Positions 46,862 to 58,888 of a stretch of DNA of 64,000 nt are shown here, in pieces. Under the pieces are notes generated by a model. It searched no databases and was not told the origin of the DNA. It was given only the letters and a program-made list of their open reading frames with translations. The DNA is taken from the NCBI GenBank assembly GCA_025766275.1, contig JAFKAC010000003.1:2418001-2482000 (forward strand). The letters are read 5' to 3'. This stretch comes from Lactarius indigo (Eukaryota; Basidiomycota; Agaricomycetes; Russulales; Russulaceae). Numbering within the stretch: the first letter of the stretch is position 1; each line of letters starts with the position of its first letter. The position numbers were made by a program, and so were the translations under genes.

Positions 46862-48489
46862 ATGGCAAGAGCATCACTAGATTCGGCCGCAACTTCATCA
46901 GCCCCTCCCCCAAGGAAGAGAACAACTGCGTACTCACGATCACTCTCGGCATCTGAGTACGCCTTCTTCTCTCTGTGTCTTAGTCTGATGTAGACCGCCT
47001 GCCTTAGAATTGCTAGAAATGCTAAATATTTCGATACCTGGTGTTCATACCAAGGTTGCGAACAAGTTGCATTTTCAGACTTACCGAGCGACTTCAGGGG
47101 ATATGTGGATGGCGTGTTCAATACACACGGATGTCTTCCCAAGGCGTGGGTAGACCCAGTAAGGACACCGCTTGTTTCTGCAGCCAATATGGTATTGAAA
47201 CGCTGTTGCCACTATCAATCTAGTCCTCTAAGTTTTGCCGAAGGTTGAGGGCGACATCAAGCCCTGAGTTCGTCGACTTCTTAAGCAAAGCTTACGAGGA
47301 GTGCCCACAGTTGTTTTCGGAAACCAACTCTGGTAAGAGCAATTGCCGGCTCCTCGACGAAATGAGGGTTGTGTTTTTCGCCTGGGAGCGCCTTCAGCGG
47401 ATGCGCTCCGAATCCAAGGACAGAGTCTTCGAGGCCGACTTTGTCTCTAATGTGTAAGTGCTATCGTTCCAAAGTGGGTGCCATCTAGACCCACGACCGT
47501 GTCAGGTACGAAAGCCTCCGTAGCTGTGCACTACGGCAGTCAACATACAGGTGCGGGCCCATGACAGACCCTTCGTTCACCCATTGACGAATGAATACCA
47601 ATAGAGCAAAATGGCCGATCGCTCTGCCTCAGCCCCTGCCACAACCCCGCGTTCGTACTCAGTCACTGAGAATTTTGAACGCGAAGAGTGTCATCCCCGA
47701 TTGCGCTGTCTTCGTTCCCGAGAAGGCCATCCGAAAACTGTCGCTCGCAGCGGAGTCTGCCTTTAAGCAACTCAAACGTAGCAAGCTCGCAGGTTCTCCA
47801 GGAAAGGGGGAGGAGTCATTCGCGTGTCAGAGCACCCCGTGCGTGCATTTACCGGGCACCCCGGGCTTCCAGTTCGCGTCCAGCTTCTGGGAAGACAAGA
47901 AGCCTGTTCACAGCATGCTCGAGGACGCGTACCGACAGAACAGGATGTCCACGGCCGCCGCGGTCAGGCACTTGCACTCGTTGCACGTCCGGGCACCGGT
48001 GTTTGGACTGGTCTGGTCTGACGGTATCGTCCGAGCACACGTGGACTGGTGCAGCAGCAAAGGCCAAGAACCCCCGGTACGTGCGACGGCCTCTGAGAGG
48101 CGAGATATATTCATACTTCGTGGTAGATCGTGCGATCCGCCTTGTTTCCCGGTTACCACTCCGAGGGCGATGTGGGAGACGAGACTGACGTCCACGAGTG
48201 GAACCTGGATAGCCCCGCCAATATCATCCAAATATTTCTCCTTATCAAAAATATTGACCATTGGACCGTCGATGGATTCACAAAGTGCATTGAGGAAGGA
48301 ATCGCCAATTTGGTGGACTCAGTGCTGCTCAAGAACTGTCCGTATCAGCCCTGGAAGAGGGTGGGCGCGTTCAAGTCGACACAAACTAAGGATGCAGTTG
48401 AAAATTCGAGTCCGCAAGTACCTCCCCAAAATCAAATAGCTCAAAATACGAGGTCGAGGAGGTGTAGAGGCAAAGTTGATTCGAAATGA
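46862..48489 (+). CDS. Unrecognised conserved-looking protein, 459 residues
   Basis: Six exons (46862..46956, 47008..47191, 47233..47453, 47506..47550, 47605..48076, 48127..48489) join in frame throughout, with one very short 41-bp intron (47192..47232). The protein starts with a Ser/Arg-rich disordered tail, then folded-looking sequence such as YFDTWCSYQGCEQVAFSDLP, GVFNTHGCLPKAWVDPVRTP and ATSSPEFVDFLSKAYEECPQ. The C-terminal part has HSLHVRAPVFGLVWSDGIVR and DHWTVDGFTKCIEEGIANLV. No signal peptide, membrane helix or catalytic motif recognised. The density of Trp and Cys in stable blocks argues for a real folded protein, probably one of the large families specific to mushroom-forming fungi. 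Confidence 0.65.
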
Positions 48490-48685
48490 TTCTATCTATC
48501 CTGTGGGGTAGTTGCGTTACGTTTTGTACAGTACATGCACATGCGTCAGATGGTGTCTACTTATAGCATACCGCGCCACAAATACATATCATGTTATTGC
48601 TGAAGTTCTTGATAATTAATCCATCAGATCTCTCCCTGGGTGAATTTGGGATCGGACACCCCTCCCGATATGGTTTTTATTTTGG

Positions 48686-50661
48686 TCACTTCCAACTCGA
48701 GGGCACCTTCGGGACGACATCTGCCCACAACCCTAATCTGCCGCGCTCCCATTCCTCGACGTACGACAGCCCGGCGGAGGCGCGTCGGCCAGTCTCCGTC
48801 TTCAGTCGTTTCTCAGCGTCGCACCAGAACAGAACCCAGTCGCCCATCCGCACGTGGCCCGAACTGCGCTTCGAAGTACCACCTATTGATGGGATTGTTC
48901 GAACGGCTGCGCCACACGAGATCCTTGCCTTCGCCCTGGCCCTCCTTTCCGCCGTTCGGATTGACGGAGAACGGGAGGCCAAGGCCGTAAGTTTCGTCGT
49001 GTAGGGCGACCCAGAGAAAGTCAACCGTGCCGTCGCCCTGGTGGCTTGGGAGGACGGCAAATTTGTCGAGGTAGGCGATCGGTGGAGCAGAAGGATCGGT
49101 GCTGGACGGCTCCCTGGTGACGATAGCAGCGCCAGCATAGTCGCCCGTGATGATGACAAAGTCGAGGTCTCTCTCCAGGCGGGCATAGAAAGCGTCGCTG
49201 TCGAGCACCCGGCCGAACGACTGTTCCAAGAGCCGCGTCATCTTCGCCTTGTCGATATCGGCGCAATCTCGGATGACCTCCACGCTAAGACCGCGGCGCA
49301 GCAAGGTGGGCGTGTTGGCTGTGAGACTCCGGTTTCCCTGGAGCAACGCATGGGGAAGACTAGAGCTGACGGCAGGTTTGTTCGTGATAAGGTTGCCAAT
49401 TAATGAACTGGGCGCCCGGTGGTTCACCATGATCGCCGAGGAAGAAGGCGGCATGTAAGCAAGGCAGGTGTGCGCCAGAGCGAGATTTGAGAGGGCAGTC
49501 GGATGGGCGGCCTTCCACGACGGCTGAAACGTATCGTGTATGTACTTGTATTCAGAGTCCAAGTTGACGAGGAGATGAGGAAGGCCAGACCGGGCGTAAG
49601 AGGGCACACCGCCTTCCCGATTAATAATCATCAGGCGCATGGGCGTTAAATCGACATCGGGTGCGATCTCCGGCCGCGTTGTTGTTTCAGTAGTTGGCCT
49701 CCGGTCACGGACGAGTTCGGCAGCTTCCACCATGCCCCGGGCGAGAGCGGCAATCACGTCGTTGGCGTCTACCCTGACCGAGCGGCAGAACGAATCCAGA
49801 GCCAAAGGAGAAAGAACAGGGATCTCGCCGGCGCGCAGCGCAGAACGTATAGGGGCAAGATCAGAAGGGACCGTGTGTGCCTCAGGGATGGGCACTCGCG
49901 AGCTACTGGCCGTGGAGTCTTCATCGGGCTTAGGGCCAAGACGAACGACAGCACCCAGGACGGGACGTGTTTTGGCCCCTTGCCTTTCGAGAGCCTCTAC
50001 AACCCGGGTAGTCTCTTCTAATATGGCCTCGCGTTCACCCTCTTCCCCTCGGGGTATTTGGTCTTGTTCGACGATGATGACACTAACAAGGCCAAGTTTT
50101 TGTAAGTAGACCATGCCACGGGCGATGCTTTCTAGCTGACGATCTGAAAAAGGGCCTTGCATCTTGACAAGAGCGGTTCTCTGGTACACCGGGTCGAGAA
50201 TGGACGTGACGACGGGACTGGGTTTAGGCTCCTCCACGGCGGGTCGCACATCGCGAGAGGTCTGAATATTTGGAACTATAGGAAGGGGATGGTGTGCTGG
50301 CACTGAAACACGGCGTGGCCGAGCACCGAAGGAAGCGAGGTATGACTTTGCGTCCCTCGCGGAGGGGTTCGCGCGAAGAACGGATAGTATAAAGTCCTGC
50401 AGCCATAGGTAAATTTTAGGTGTGTGCTACAAAAAAGGTAAGACGAGACAAACATTATCAGATGAGACGTCGATGTCTTCTGGGGGGTCTGGTGCGTAGC
50501 GGAAGCCTCTTACAGTCTATTGGTTGCGAAAGCAGTGTGAGGGACGGTGAGCGAGGGTGAAAAGGGTCCAGGCGACTAACCGCATAAAATGCACTGAACG
50601 ACTGTGCAGAGCGTGATTTGGTTACTGTGGAAACTAGCTTTTGTGAGGCGGGCTTAAACAT
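48686..50661 (-). CDS. ARG2: N-acetylglutamate synthase, mitochondrial; one frame break near the 3' end
   Basis: The ATG is at 50661. A basic N-terminus (MFKPASQKLVSTVTKSRSAQ) predicts mitochondrial import. An intron after SAFYA and one before DFILSVLRANPS lead into the kinase-like domain: HHPLPIVPNIQTS, TALVKMQGPFSDRQLESIAR, GLVSVIIVEQDQIP, AHTCLAYMPPSSSAIMVNHR. The C-terminal GNAT domain has RDLDFVIITGDYAGAAIVT, YLDKFAVLPSHQGDGTVDFL and NNPINRWYFE. It makes N-acetylglutamate, the first step of arginine synthesis. Around 48862-48872 the frame breaks: RWYFE continues as conserved SSGHVRMGDWVLFWCDAE only if one base is skipped. The conserved frame then ends at 48686. Confidence 0.88.
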
Positions 50662-50849
50662 CGGGAACTTGATGAAGAGGAAAACTGGAAAGACGAAGGG
50701 AAAAGCATTTATACAAATGGCAAGCGCTCGTTTACTCTATGAGTCACGGTGCTGTACTACGATATTACGCCATTGCAGGAGCCACAGCCCACAACCCAAC
50801 AGCACTTTAGACTCGAGGCAATTTTCGGCGAAATGAATCTGGGCAAATA

Positions 50850-52631
50850 CTAAACCACTCGCACAAATCCCGTCAATCGATCGTTCCCATCTAGGCTCAC
50901 TTCGTCAGAATGTGAGTAGATGAATGAGTGCTTGGCCCGTGGCGGTGTCCCTCTGCAGCCCAACCGCATTAGTCGCGCGGCTATAAAAACGCAGGTCATC
51001 CTATGACGAACCTCATCGAGAACCACAATGGCATCTTCACTGATCATCAAATTCACATCCTGTGGGTTTCGAATGCTCTCTGGAAGAGGCACACACTTTA
51101 AGATCGAACGTGGGTAGGACTCGCGGGAGTCGCGCGTCATTGCCTGATGAAGCGCGTCACTCTCTGCACGTTCCTCTTCGCTTGCCCTTAGACATCGCCT
51201 GGGAGAAAGGTCACGAATGGCTATCACCGGCTTGCCACGAAGACGAATAACCCTGGGTATGATATGACGCATTCCGAACACGAAGCACGTCCACACATCC
51301 CATCCGCCGTGAAGTGGAACGTGTTCAAGGAATTGCGAGCCATATGACTCCCAGTCTACGTCCTGTCCTTCCATTGGAAGGCTCTCAATTTGTCCCAGAA
51401 GTGTCTTCGCGGGTATCAAGAATGTTTCACGCTGAAAAAGTCTCCAATTGTCCATGAATTGTAAGTTCATTGCGATTATCCGCTCATCGGCAGCGATTTG
51501 GAAGGGTACCTGCAGCCCGGCACTTGTTAACCATCCTGGTGACGGATCCGAAGTTAGTAGGATATCCGAGGTATCTGATGTGCGCCGGAAAAGAGTCCCA
51601 AATAAGAAACGCAGAAGATGTGTGCTGGCGTGTGTCGTGCCGTAAGCGGGTTTCTGCTCAAGACCATAGACTAACAGTGCAGGGGGTGTCACTGTAGATC
51701 CCAAGATAAAATTGTCGCCGAGAAATGCAAAGGATCGCATATTGGCCGATAACACCTAGAGAGCGAGTCAGTCAGCCAACCAATTGTAATATGAGTACAG
51801 ACAACGCTCACTATTAGTTTTCGGACACCCGTTCTCCAATTCCACACGACCAACTCATTCCTTCTCTCAAAGCGTTCTATGAATAATATCCCAACGTAGT
51901 CTCCGCAGATCCGAATGGAGTATGACCAGCGAATGATTACGACATCGGGCACTGCCAGGGTGTGTTCTACAGCTCCTGCACTTCCAGCCAATGGATGCTT
52001 TTCACCCGTAGATAGAGAATACATATGGATACGGCAAAGTTCGGGAGCGCTTTTCAAAAAGAATTGGTGTCATGCCATATTGACATGAAGAGGACCACCA
52101 GACGTACCTTCTAAAGTTCTCGATTATCACCAGTAGGTCCTGGGATGGGTCCATGCCAAAGTCTCGCAGAGCAAAGTCGAATCTTAGCGTCCACTGACGC
52201 ATAGGAATCCCACGCAGACGAGACGGTATTTGTATGAATTCGATGGCATCACTTCCTCTACTGTGTGCCCAAACATTTCCGTAGAGTTCCCAGAGAGATC
52301 CTGCGGGTGAAGAAATAGTGGTGTGTTCGTTCCACTCGAGGTTTTTCCACGAGGCTTCGTAGTTCTTGAGTAGCCCCAAACGTTCAGATGTGGACAGGTC
52401 CCCAGGGGGCCCGTCTTCCATTCCGGACGCAAAGAGCGCGATGCGATATTGAAGAGTCGTCGTCTCATCGACCAACGATTTGAAGAAGCTATTTACCTAC
52501 GATTTTATGAATTTAGAGAAGAAGTATGGGCTGTTAAAAGGCGTTACTCTTCGGAAATTAACAAGTTCTGTTGGACCGAAGAATGACAATATGCGCAAGG
52601 TCAACTCTGTTGGGAGCGCTGACCACGACAT
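50850..52631 (-). CDS. F-box protein, copy A of tandem pair
   Basis: Starts MSWSALPTELTLRILSFFG, an F-box (substrate receptor of SCF ubiquitin ligases), followed by PTELVNFRRVNSFFKSLVDE. The rest matches the F-box plus beta-rich C-terminal family expanded in Agaricomycetes: TTTLQYRIALFASGMEDGPP, LLVIIENFR, WSYSIRICGDYVGILFIERF, FAFLGDNFILGSTVTPPALL, WDVWTCFVFGMRHIIP and the end SDEVSLDGNDRLTGFVRV. At least three introns, one of them splitting the F-box from its last helix. It has a close paralogue immediately downstream in coordinates, 1.92 kb away. Confidence 0.82.
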
Positions 52632-52764
52632 AATGGTGGGATCTAAGACTGGTGACCGTCTGTGTATGAAGGGCGAACTTGCGATAGATTACGCCATTAC
52701 AAGAGCCACAGTAACAACACTTTAGACTTGGGGCAATTTTCGGTGAAACGAATCTGGGTAAATA

Positions 52765-54551
52765 CTAAGCCACTCGCACAAATCCCGTCAATCGATCGTT
52801 TCCATCTAGGCTCACTTCATCAGAACGTGAGTAGATGAAGGAGTACTTGGCCCGTGACAGCGTTTTCCTACAATCCGACCACATTAGTCGCGCAGCTATA
52901 AAAACGCAGGTCTTCCTATGACGAACCTCGCGAGCTACAATGGCATCTTCACTGATCATCAAACTCACATCCCGCGGGTTCTGAATGCTTTCCGGAAGAG
53001 GCACACACTTCAAGATCGAGCGTGGGTAGGACTCAACGGGGCTCCGCGTCATCCGAGTATTCTTGTAAAGCGTGTTACTCTGCTCACGTTCCTCTTCGCT
53101 TGCCCTTAGACACCGCCTTGGGCAAGTATCGCGAACGATCACCATCGGCTTTCCACGGAGATGGTCAACCCAGGGGTGGATATAGCGCATTCCGAACACG
53201 AAGCACGTCCACACATCCCATACGCCGTGTTCGGGAATGTGTTCCATAAGTTGCGGGCCACATGACTCCCAGTCTACGTCATGTCCATCCTTGATTGGGA
53301 GTTTCTCAATTTGTCCCAGAAGTGTCTTCGCGGGTATCAGGATCGTCTCGCACTGGAAAAGTCCTTCCCGGTGGTAGTAAAGTTGTAAGTTCATTGCGAT
53401 TATCCGTTCGTCGCCAGCGATTTGGAACGGTACATGCAGCCCGGCACTCGGTAGCCATCCCGGTGACGGATCTGAGGTCAGTAAGAGTTTCGTAGTAGGC
53501 CGCAAACGGCGTCCAAATAAGAAGCGCAGAAGGTGCGTGTTGGTATGTGTCGTGCCGTCAGCAGGTCTCCGCTCGAGAGAATAGACTAGAAGTGCAGGTG
53601 GTTCCAATGTAGACCCCAAGATAAAATTGTCGCCAAGAAACACAAAGGATCGCACATTAGCTGATATCACCTAGAGAACGAGTCAGTCGGCGAGCCGATC
53701 GTCACATAGGTATAGACGGTGCTCACTACCAGTTTCCGGATACCGGTTCTCCAACTCCACACGACCAGCTCGTTCCTGCCCTCAGAACGTTCCGTGAACA
53801 AGATCCCAACGTAGTACCCACAGACCCGGATGGAGTACGACCAGCGGTCGAGTATGACTTCTTCGGGTACTGTCAAGGTATGTTCCACGGCTGCTGTTCC
53901 GGCCAGTGGGTGGATGCTTTTCGCCTGTGGATAAAGTACGCAACTGGATACGACAAATATTGGGAGATCTTTTTAGTAGGAATGGGCGTCAAGTCAGATT
54001 TTCATGAAGAGGGCTGCCAGACGTACCTTCTAAAGTTCTCGATTATCACCAGTAGGTCCTGGGATGGGTCCATGCCAAAGTCTCGCAAGTCATAGTCGAA
54101 CCTTAGCGTCCACTGGCGCATAGGAATCCCGCGCAGGCGAGACGGTATTTGTATGAATTCGATGGCATCACTTCCTCTACTGTGTGCCCAAACATTTCCG
54201 TAGAGTTCCCAGAGAGGTCCCACGGGTAAAGGAATAGTGGTGTGTTCGTTCCACTCGAGGTTTTTCCACGAGGCCTCGTATTTTCTGAGTAGCTCCAAAC
54301 GTTCGTATGCGTGCAGGTCCCCAGGGGGTCCGTCTTCCATTCCGGACGCAAAGAGCGCGATGCGATATTGAAGAGTCGTCGTCTCATCGACCAACGATTT
54401 GAAGAAGCTATTTACCTACGATTTTATGAGTTTAGAGAAGAAGTATGGACTGTGAAAAAGACGTTACTCTTCGAAAAAGAACGAGTTCTGCTGGATCGAA
54501 GAATGACAATATGCGCAAGGTCAACTCTGTTGGGAGTGCTGGCCAGGACAT
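52765..54551 (-). CDS. F-box protein, copy B of tandem pair
   Basis: Same architecture as copy A, start to start 1,920 bp apart. The F-box exon reads ILSFFDPAELVLFRR, and the next exon begins with the same SLVDETTTLQYRIALFASGM. The segment from about 54070 to 54400 is nearly identical in DNA to copy A, while the 3' part has more differences (LRPTTKLLLTSDPSPGW against SDTSDILLTSDPSPGW). Both frames look intact, so both copies may be functional. It starts about 120 bp from the UBE2O-like gene on the other strand. Confidence 0.82.
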
Positions 54552-54672
54552 AATGGTTGAATCTTATCAGAAAGGGGTGATCGGGGTACCCGAGTCACGT
54601 TTCCTCGAGCCGAATCTTGACTCTGGCTTTCACTCACACGAGACACTCTCCCTTTCTCTACATCCACTCCTC

Positions 54673-57600
54673 ATGACACCGAACGGAAAGGAAAAGATAC
54701 CCACAAAGGTACTAATTTCAATATCCTGACCTTCAGCGCATCAGCTCATTTTCGTCGCCCCAAGTTCTATCAAGAAGATATCGTACAACGCAATAATTCT
54801 GGCTCGTATGGTATTGTTTTGGTGCGTACCTGTACTTCTTCCCCGCATGACTTCTCCTCATCGTTTATGTAATTTTAGAGATGCTGGCACGATTCGGATG
54901 ATACAGCGCCACCACAAGACCAGCATGACCCACTGATGAGACCGCTTGAGAGGGGAGAAGTCGGAGTGTCCTTCCTTCCCAATGGCATCCGCGAAATTTT
55001 GCCAGAGTCAGAATTTACTCTTGTAGATCGCATGTTTCAGCCCGGTGATCTGTGCAAGAGGAGTATAGACGATGTGCGCTCCGGAGTGATTACCAGTGTC
55101 GACGTCAAGGGTCGTCTCGAACACGCCATTAGTGGTGAACCCGTTCCCAATTGGAAAAGTATGAATGACATCGAGATCCCCGCGGACGTTGATATTGGAG
55201 ACTACGTGGCTTATGACAACTGGATTGGCCAGGTGCGCCTCCACTTATAGTACAATGCATGCTCCCCATTCATTCTTCGATACATAGGTCGTCGAGGTAG
55301 GATCTCCTCTTACACAAAGGGATTTGTCCTCACAAACCACATAAGCTCTTTGACGAAGCTGTTGTGGACGTTTCTAATGGCCAGCTAGTGCGGCTGCCAG
55401 AGTTGAGCTCTCGTTTGACCGTTGGAGAGAAGGGTAGTGTAAGTGGTTCTCCTTGTTCATCCTCGAGGTGGTCGTTACGCCTTTTTTTTTAGGATATCAT
55501 CCCCCCACCCGCGACTGTCGGTAATCTCTTTGGGCTCTTTTCGCGGCCACTCCGCAATGGTCATTCAGCTACAGTCGTGGATGTGAAACACAGTGTCTTA
55601 GCTATTTCATGGCTCGCTATCAATCAGTCGGTGAGCAGCTGTCCTTTCTTTCCCTTATCATGATTCTAAACCGTTACAGTTATCAACCGAAGCTGCACAA
55701 CGCGTCTCCCGTCCCTGAGCGATTTTGGTCTGGTGAAAACCTTGCCAAGTTGAAATTAGTGCGCAGTAGAGCAGAATGGATGATGCGTGTCGGGGACAAG
55801 GTTATTCTGAAAGACGCGACAAATCTTCCGTCCACGAGGCACGGGAAGGAGGGAGAACCATACGGCGTCATTGAAGTTCGTGTTTATGTGGTGCGGGAGA
55901 CGCAAACCACGGTGGACGTCCTTTGGCAGGATGGTTCAACAGAAACGACGCTCACGACCAGGCTCATACCCTATCTAAACCCCGACGAATATGACTGTTG
56001 GTGAGTGAATCGACACACCTACCTGAGTGCATTGACAACTCGATTGGTGAGGCCCGGCGATCACATTCTTTGGAAGGGCGAAGATGAGAAACGTGTAGCT
56101 GTGGTACAGAGCGTTAACGCAGTGGATAGAACAGCCACCATCCGATTCGGTGACACTGGCGCAATCGAACTAGCTTCTGTGCTCGAGCTCGACCCTCATG
56201 GAACGAATGATTGGTCAGCGGTAGCCCCCACCTCGTTCGACGGCCTAGGTGTTCGACGGGGCGATTTTGTATTCATCCATCGCGAAGGTACTACTAATGG
56301 CTTGGAGAAGCCGAAGGTACCTCGTATAGGCGAGGTGGAGCCTTGGGTACGGGAGGCACCCATAGTGCACGCCGATGGTCACTATGGAGGATGGCGCAAG
56401 ACGATGGCCGACATTGGCATGAACATCGCTCACCGGCGCGAGTCAGATCACATCGTTGAGGGTAGAATACGTAAGCCAGGTCCAGATAACACATCGTTGA
56501 ATTGGTTCGGGGAGGTTTCTAATGTTCGTCAGATTCATCTCCTTGAGAAAGCCGCCAAGCTGATTGATGGTCATAGCTAGGATTGGATGGCAGCGTGGAA
56601 GTTACCCTGCCCAACGGGGCGGTAGCAAAATATCCTCTGGAACGGCTCACGCGGCTATACGATACCCTAGAACAACTGGAGGATCTCTGGGGCGAGGGTT
56701 CCATACAAGACGAGCATGATCACGATCACATTCATGACCATGGCGCCGAGGTCTGGGAAATGGATGAAGACGGGATCTGGCAAGCACAGCCAAATGGTGA
56801 CGATAACGACGAATGGGAGGAGACTGACGGGGAAGATGAGTATGTAATGGAAGTCGAAGCTGATGCGCAGATCGAAGACATCCGTGCTCCAGACAACGAG
56901 GTCCACACAAGTTGGTGGGACCACATAGTTCCCACGATGACAACAATTCCCGCAGACCAACAGGACACAGCGTCGGTCTCTCAGGTCCCATCATCTACAT
57001 TACGGTCATCCTCTCCGGACGTGCCCAGAGATGCAACCGAGAAGGAGGGCGTATTAGTTGATGAGGCTGGTATAAATGGTGAAGGCGGTGATAGAGAATC
57101 CCACTGGAAACGCTTCGAGGTCCTTCCTGAAGCGCCACGTGACCATGCATTCTTCAACTCGACGCCATCTCGGCCCTCTCGCAATTTTTTGACAAGATTA
57201 CAAAAAGAGTATCGCGCGTTGTCTAGCAGTTTGCCAGGTCAGTCACGTCTATTTTCTTTCCGGTACAACTCCACCGAAGATGTGAGGCAGAATCGATCAT
57301 CGTACGAGCATACGAGGATAGGTCCGACCTACTCCGCTCTCTCATCATCGGCCCAGAAAATACACCATACGAAGATGCGCCCTTCGTCATTGATTGGATG
57401 TTGGATTCAGACTTTCCTCAGAGCCCTCCAATAGCTCACTTCCTTAGTTGGACCAACGGGAACGGTCGTGGTGCGTGACAGCCATTCTTAGCACTGACAA
57501 TCTATATCGTGTGATCCTCATAGTCAATCCGTGAGTGCACTGGCCACTCTCTCGTAGAAACTTTGTATTCATTTCCCGCTGCTTCCAGAAATCTTTACGA

Positions 57601-58164
57601 AGAGGGAAAGGTCTGCTTGTCTATCCTTGGTACTTGGGCTGGAGACCGAAATGAATCCTGGAGTCCCGCGAGGTCATCGCTGCTACAAGCCTTAGTTTCG
57701 ATTCAAGGGCTCGTCTTGGTGAAAGAACCGTACGTACTCAACCACATTCTTTAATTATTCTACCCAATCAACGCGTCAAAACTACCAGTTGGTTTTGTGA
57801 GCCCGCATACGACAAGCTTCGTGGGACAGAGGAGGGCATCATCAACAGTCGCCTCTACAACGAGAAGGCGTACGTCCTCTCGCGCGGCTTTGTCCGCCGC
57901 GCGCTCGAAGTCCCTCTCGGCTCGCTTGAGTCGGAGATCGAATGGCTATACCGCAAGCAGGGCCGCCTCGCGAAGGTGCTCTGCGACGCCCGCGCGCTCG
58001 TCGAGAAGAGTCGTCGCGCGGGACCTTCGGCGTCATCGAACGCGGACGAGAGTGACCGCGACAGTGAGCCCGCAGTGCCCCGGCTCACCACGGGTGGCAT
58101 CATCACGCTCGAGAGGACATTAATAAAACTGGAAGCGCTTCAGCAGGCTCCTGCTACTCCATAG
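54673..58164 (+). CDS. UBE2O: UBE2O-type E2/E3 hybrid ubiquitin-conjugating enzyme
   Basis: A large multi-exon gene of roughly 1,000 residues. N-terminal conserved regions: [74 protein letters not shown] and [20 protein letters not shown]. An acidic linker follows, then a C-terminal UBC domain: [31 protein letters not shown] and the catalytic Cys in [19 protein letters not shown]2O acts as a combined E2 and E3, ubiquitinating unassembled basic proteins. The start is uncertain: from the ATG at 54673 the first splice enters the conserved frame only if one base near TCATTTTCG (54744-54752) is skipped. Confidence 0.85.
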
Positions 58165-58888
58165 CAATTCCCCTGCACATAGGTTAGAAGGAGGAGGGGG
58201 CGGGGCGGGGGCGGAGGTTCGTTTCGTCGAGTGTAGTTATCAATATCAATCATTCGCATCATCGTTTGTACACATATAGGCACGAGGGGTCGGGGTCGTG
58301 TATCTAACGTGCCTTCACCTGGCTGGCATTTCGCTTCTTTTAGCCATGCCGTAGACGTGCCTCGGGCTGGTGATTGTGCTGTTCGAAGAAACGGACAGAC
58401 ACGCGTGGGGACGACGATGATGGTACTCGGGTAGTGGCCCTTCTATTCTCATCAAAGCGCTGGTGGACATTAAATACAATAGGGCTTCGAGTAAGCTACG
58501 TCAAAAAAAAAAAAACATGCTGGAGGTTGTGGGTGAAATGTATGTTAGGTATCAAAAAAAAAGTCCAGAAAGGAGTGAATAAGGATAGGAAGCGCAAGCT
58601 TGGGGTTCGTGCACAGCATCCAAAAATAATACTAACCAGCAGGTGAAGCCGGAGAGGGTATCTACAGTGTTGCATATGTGAAAACCGGACGGGAATATGG
58701 TCACGGACATATCGAAAGGTTGCTGCGCGCGACGAGTCCAGTCTCTCTCTGGGTCACAGGGAGCATGGTGGTATGGGACGAAGAAATCAGTACAAACGGT
58801 AATGCATCAACATGTCTTGTGGCGGCGGCAAAAGGCCGCATACAGCAGAGCGAGCAGATGAGGACCCAAAGAGTCCCTTGGACACCAG
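58165..58888. other. Tail-to-tail intergenic region with G-rich and A-rich runs
   Basis: Lies between the stops of the UBE2O-like gene and SKN1. It holds a G-rich run at about 58191-58217 (GGAGG, GGGGG, GGGG, GGGGG, GGAGG separated by single bases) that could fold as a G-quadruplex, and A-runs at 58504-58515 and 58555-58562. No supported gene. Confidence 0.5.

Noticed and set aside
48591..49004. Plus-strand open frames opposite the end of N-acetylglutamate synthase
   Set aside because: Antisense to the acetyltransferase domain, with no motifs and no splice partners.
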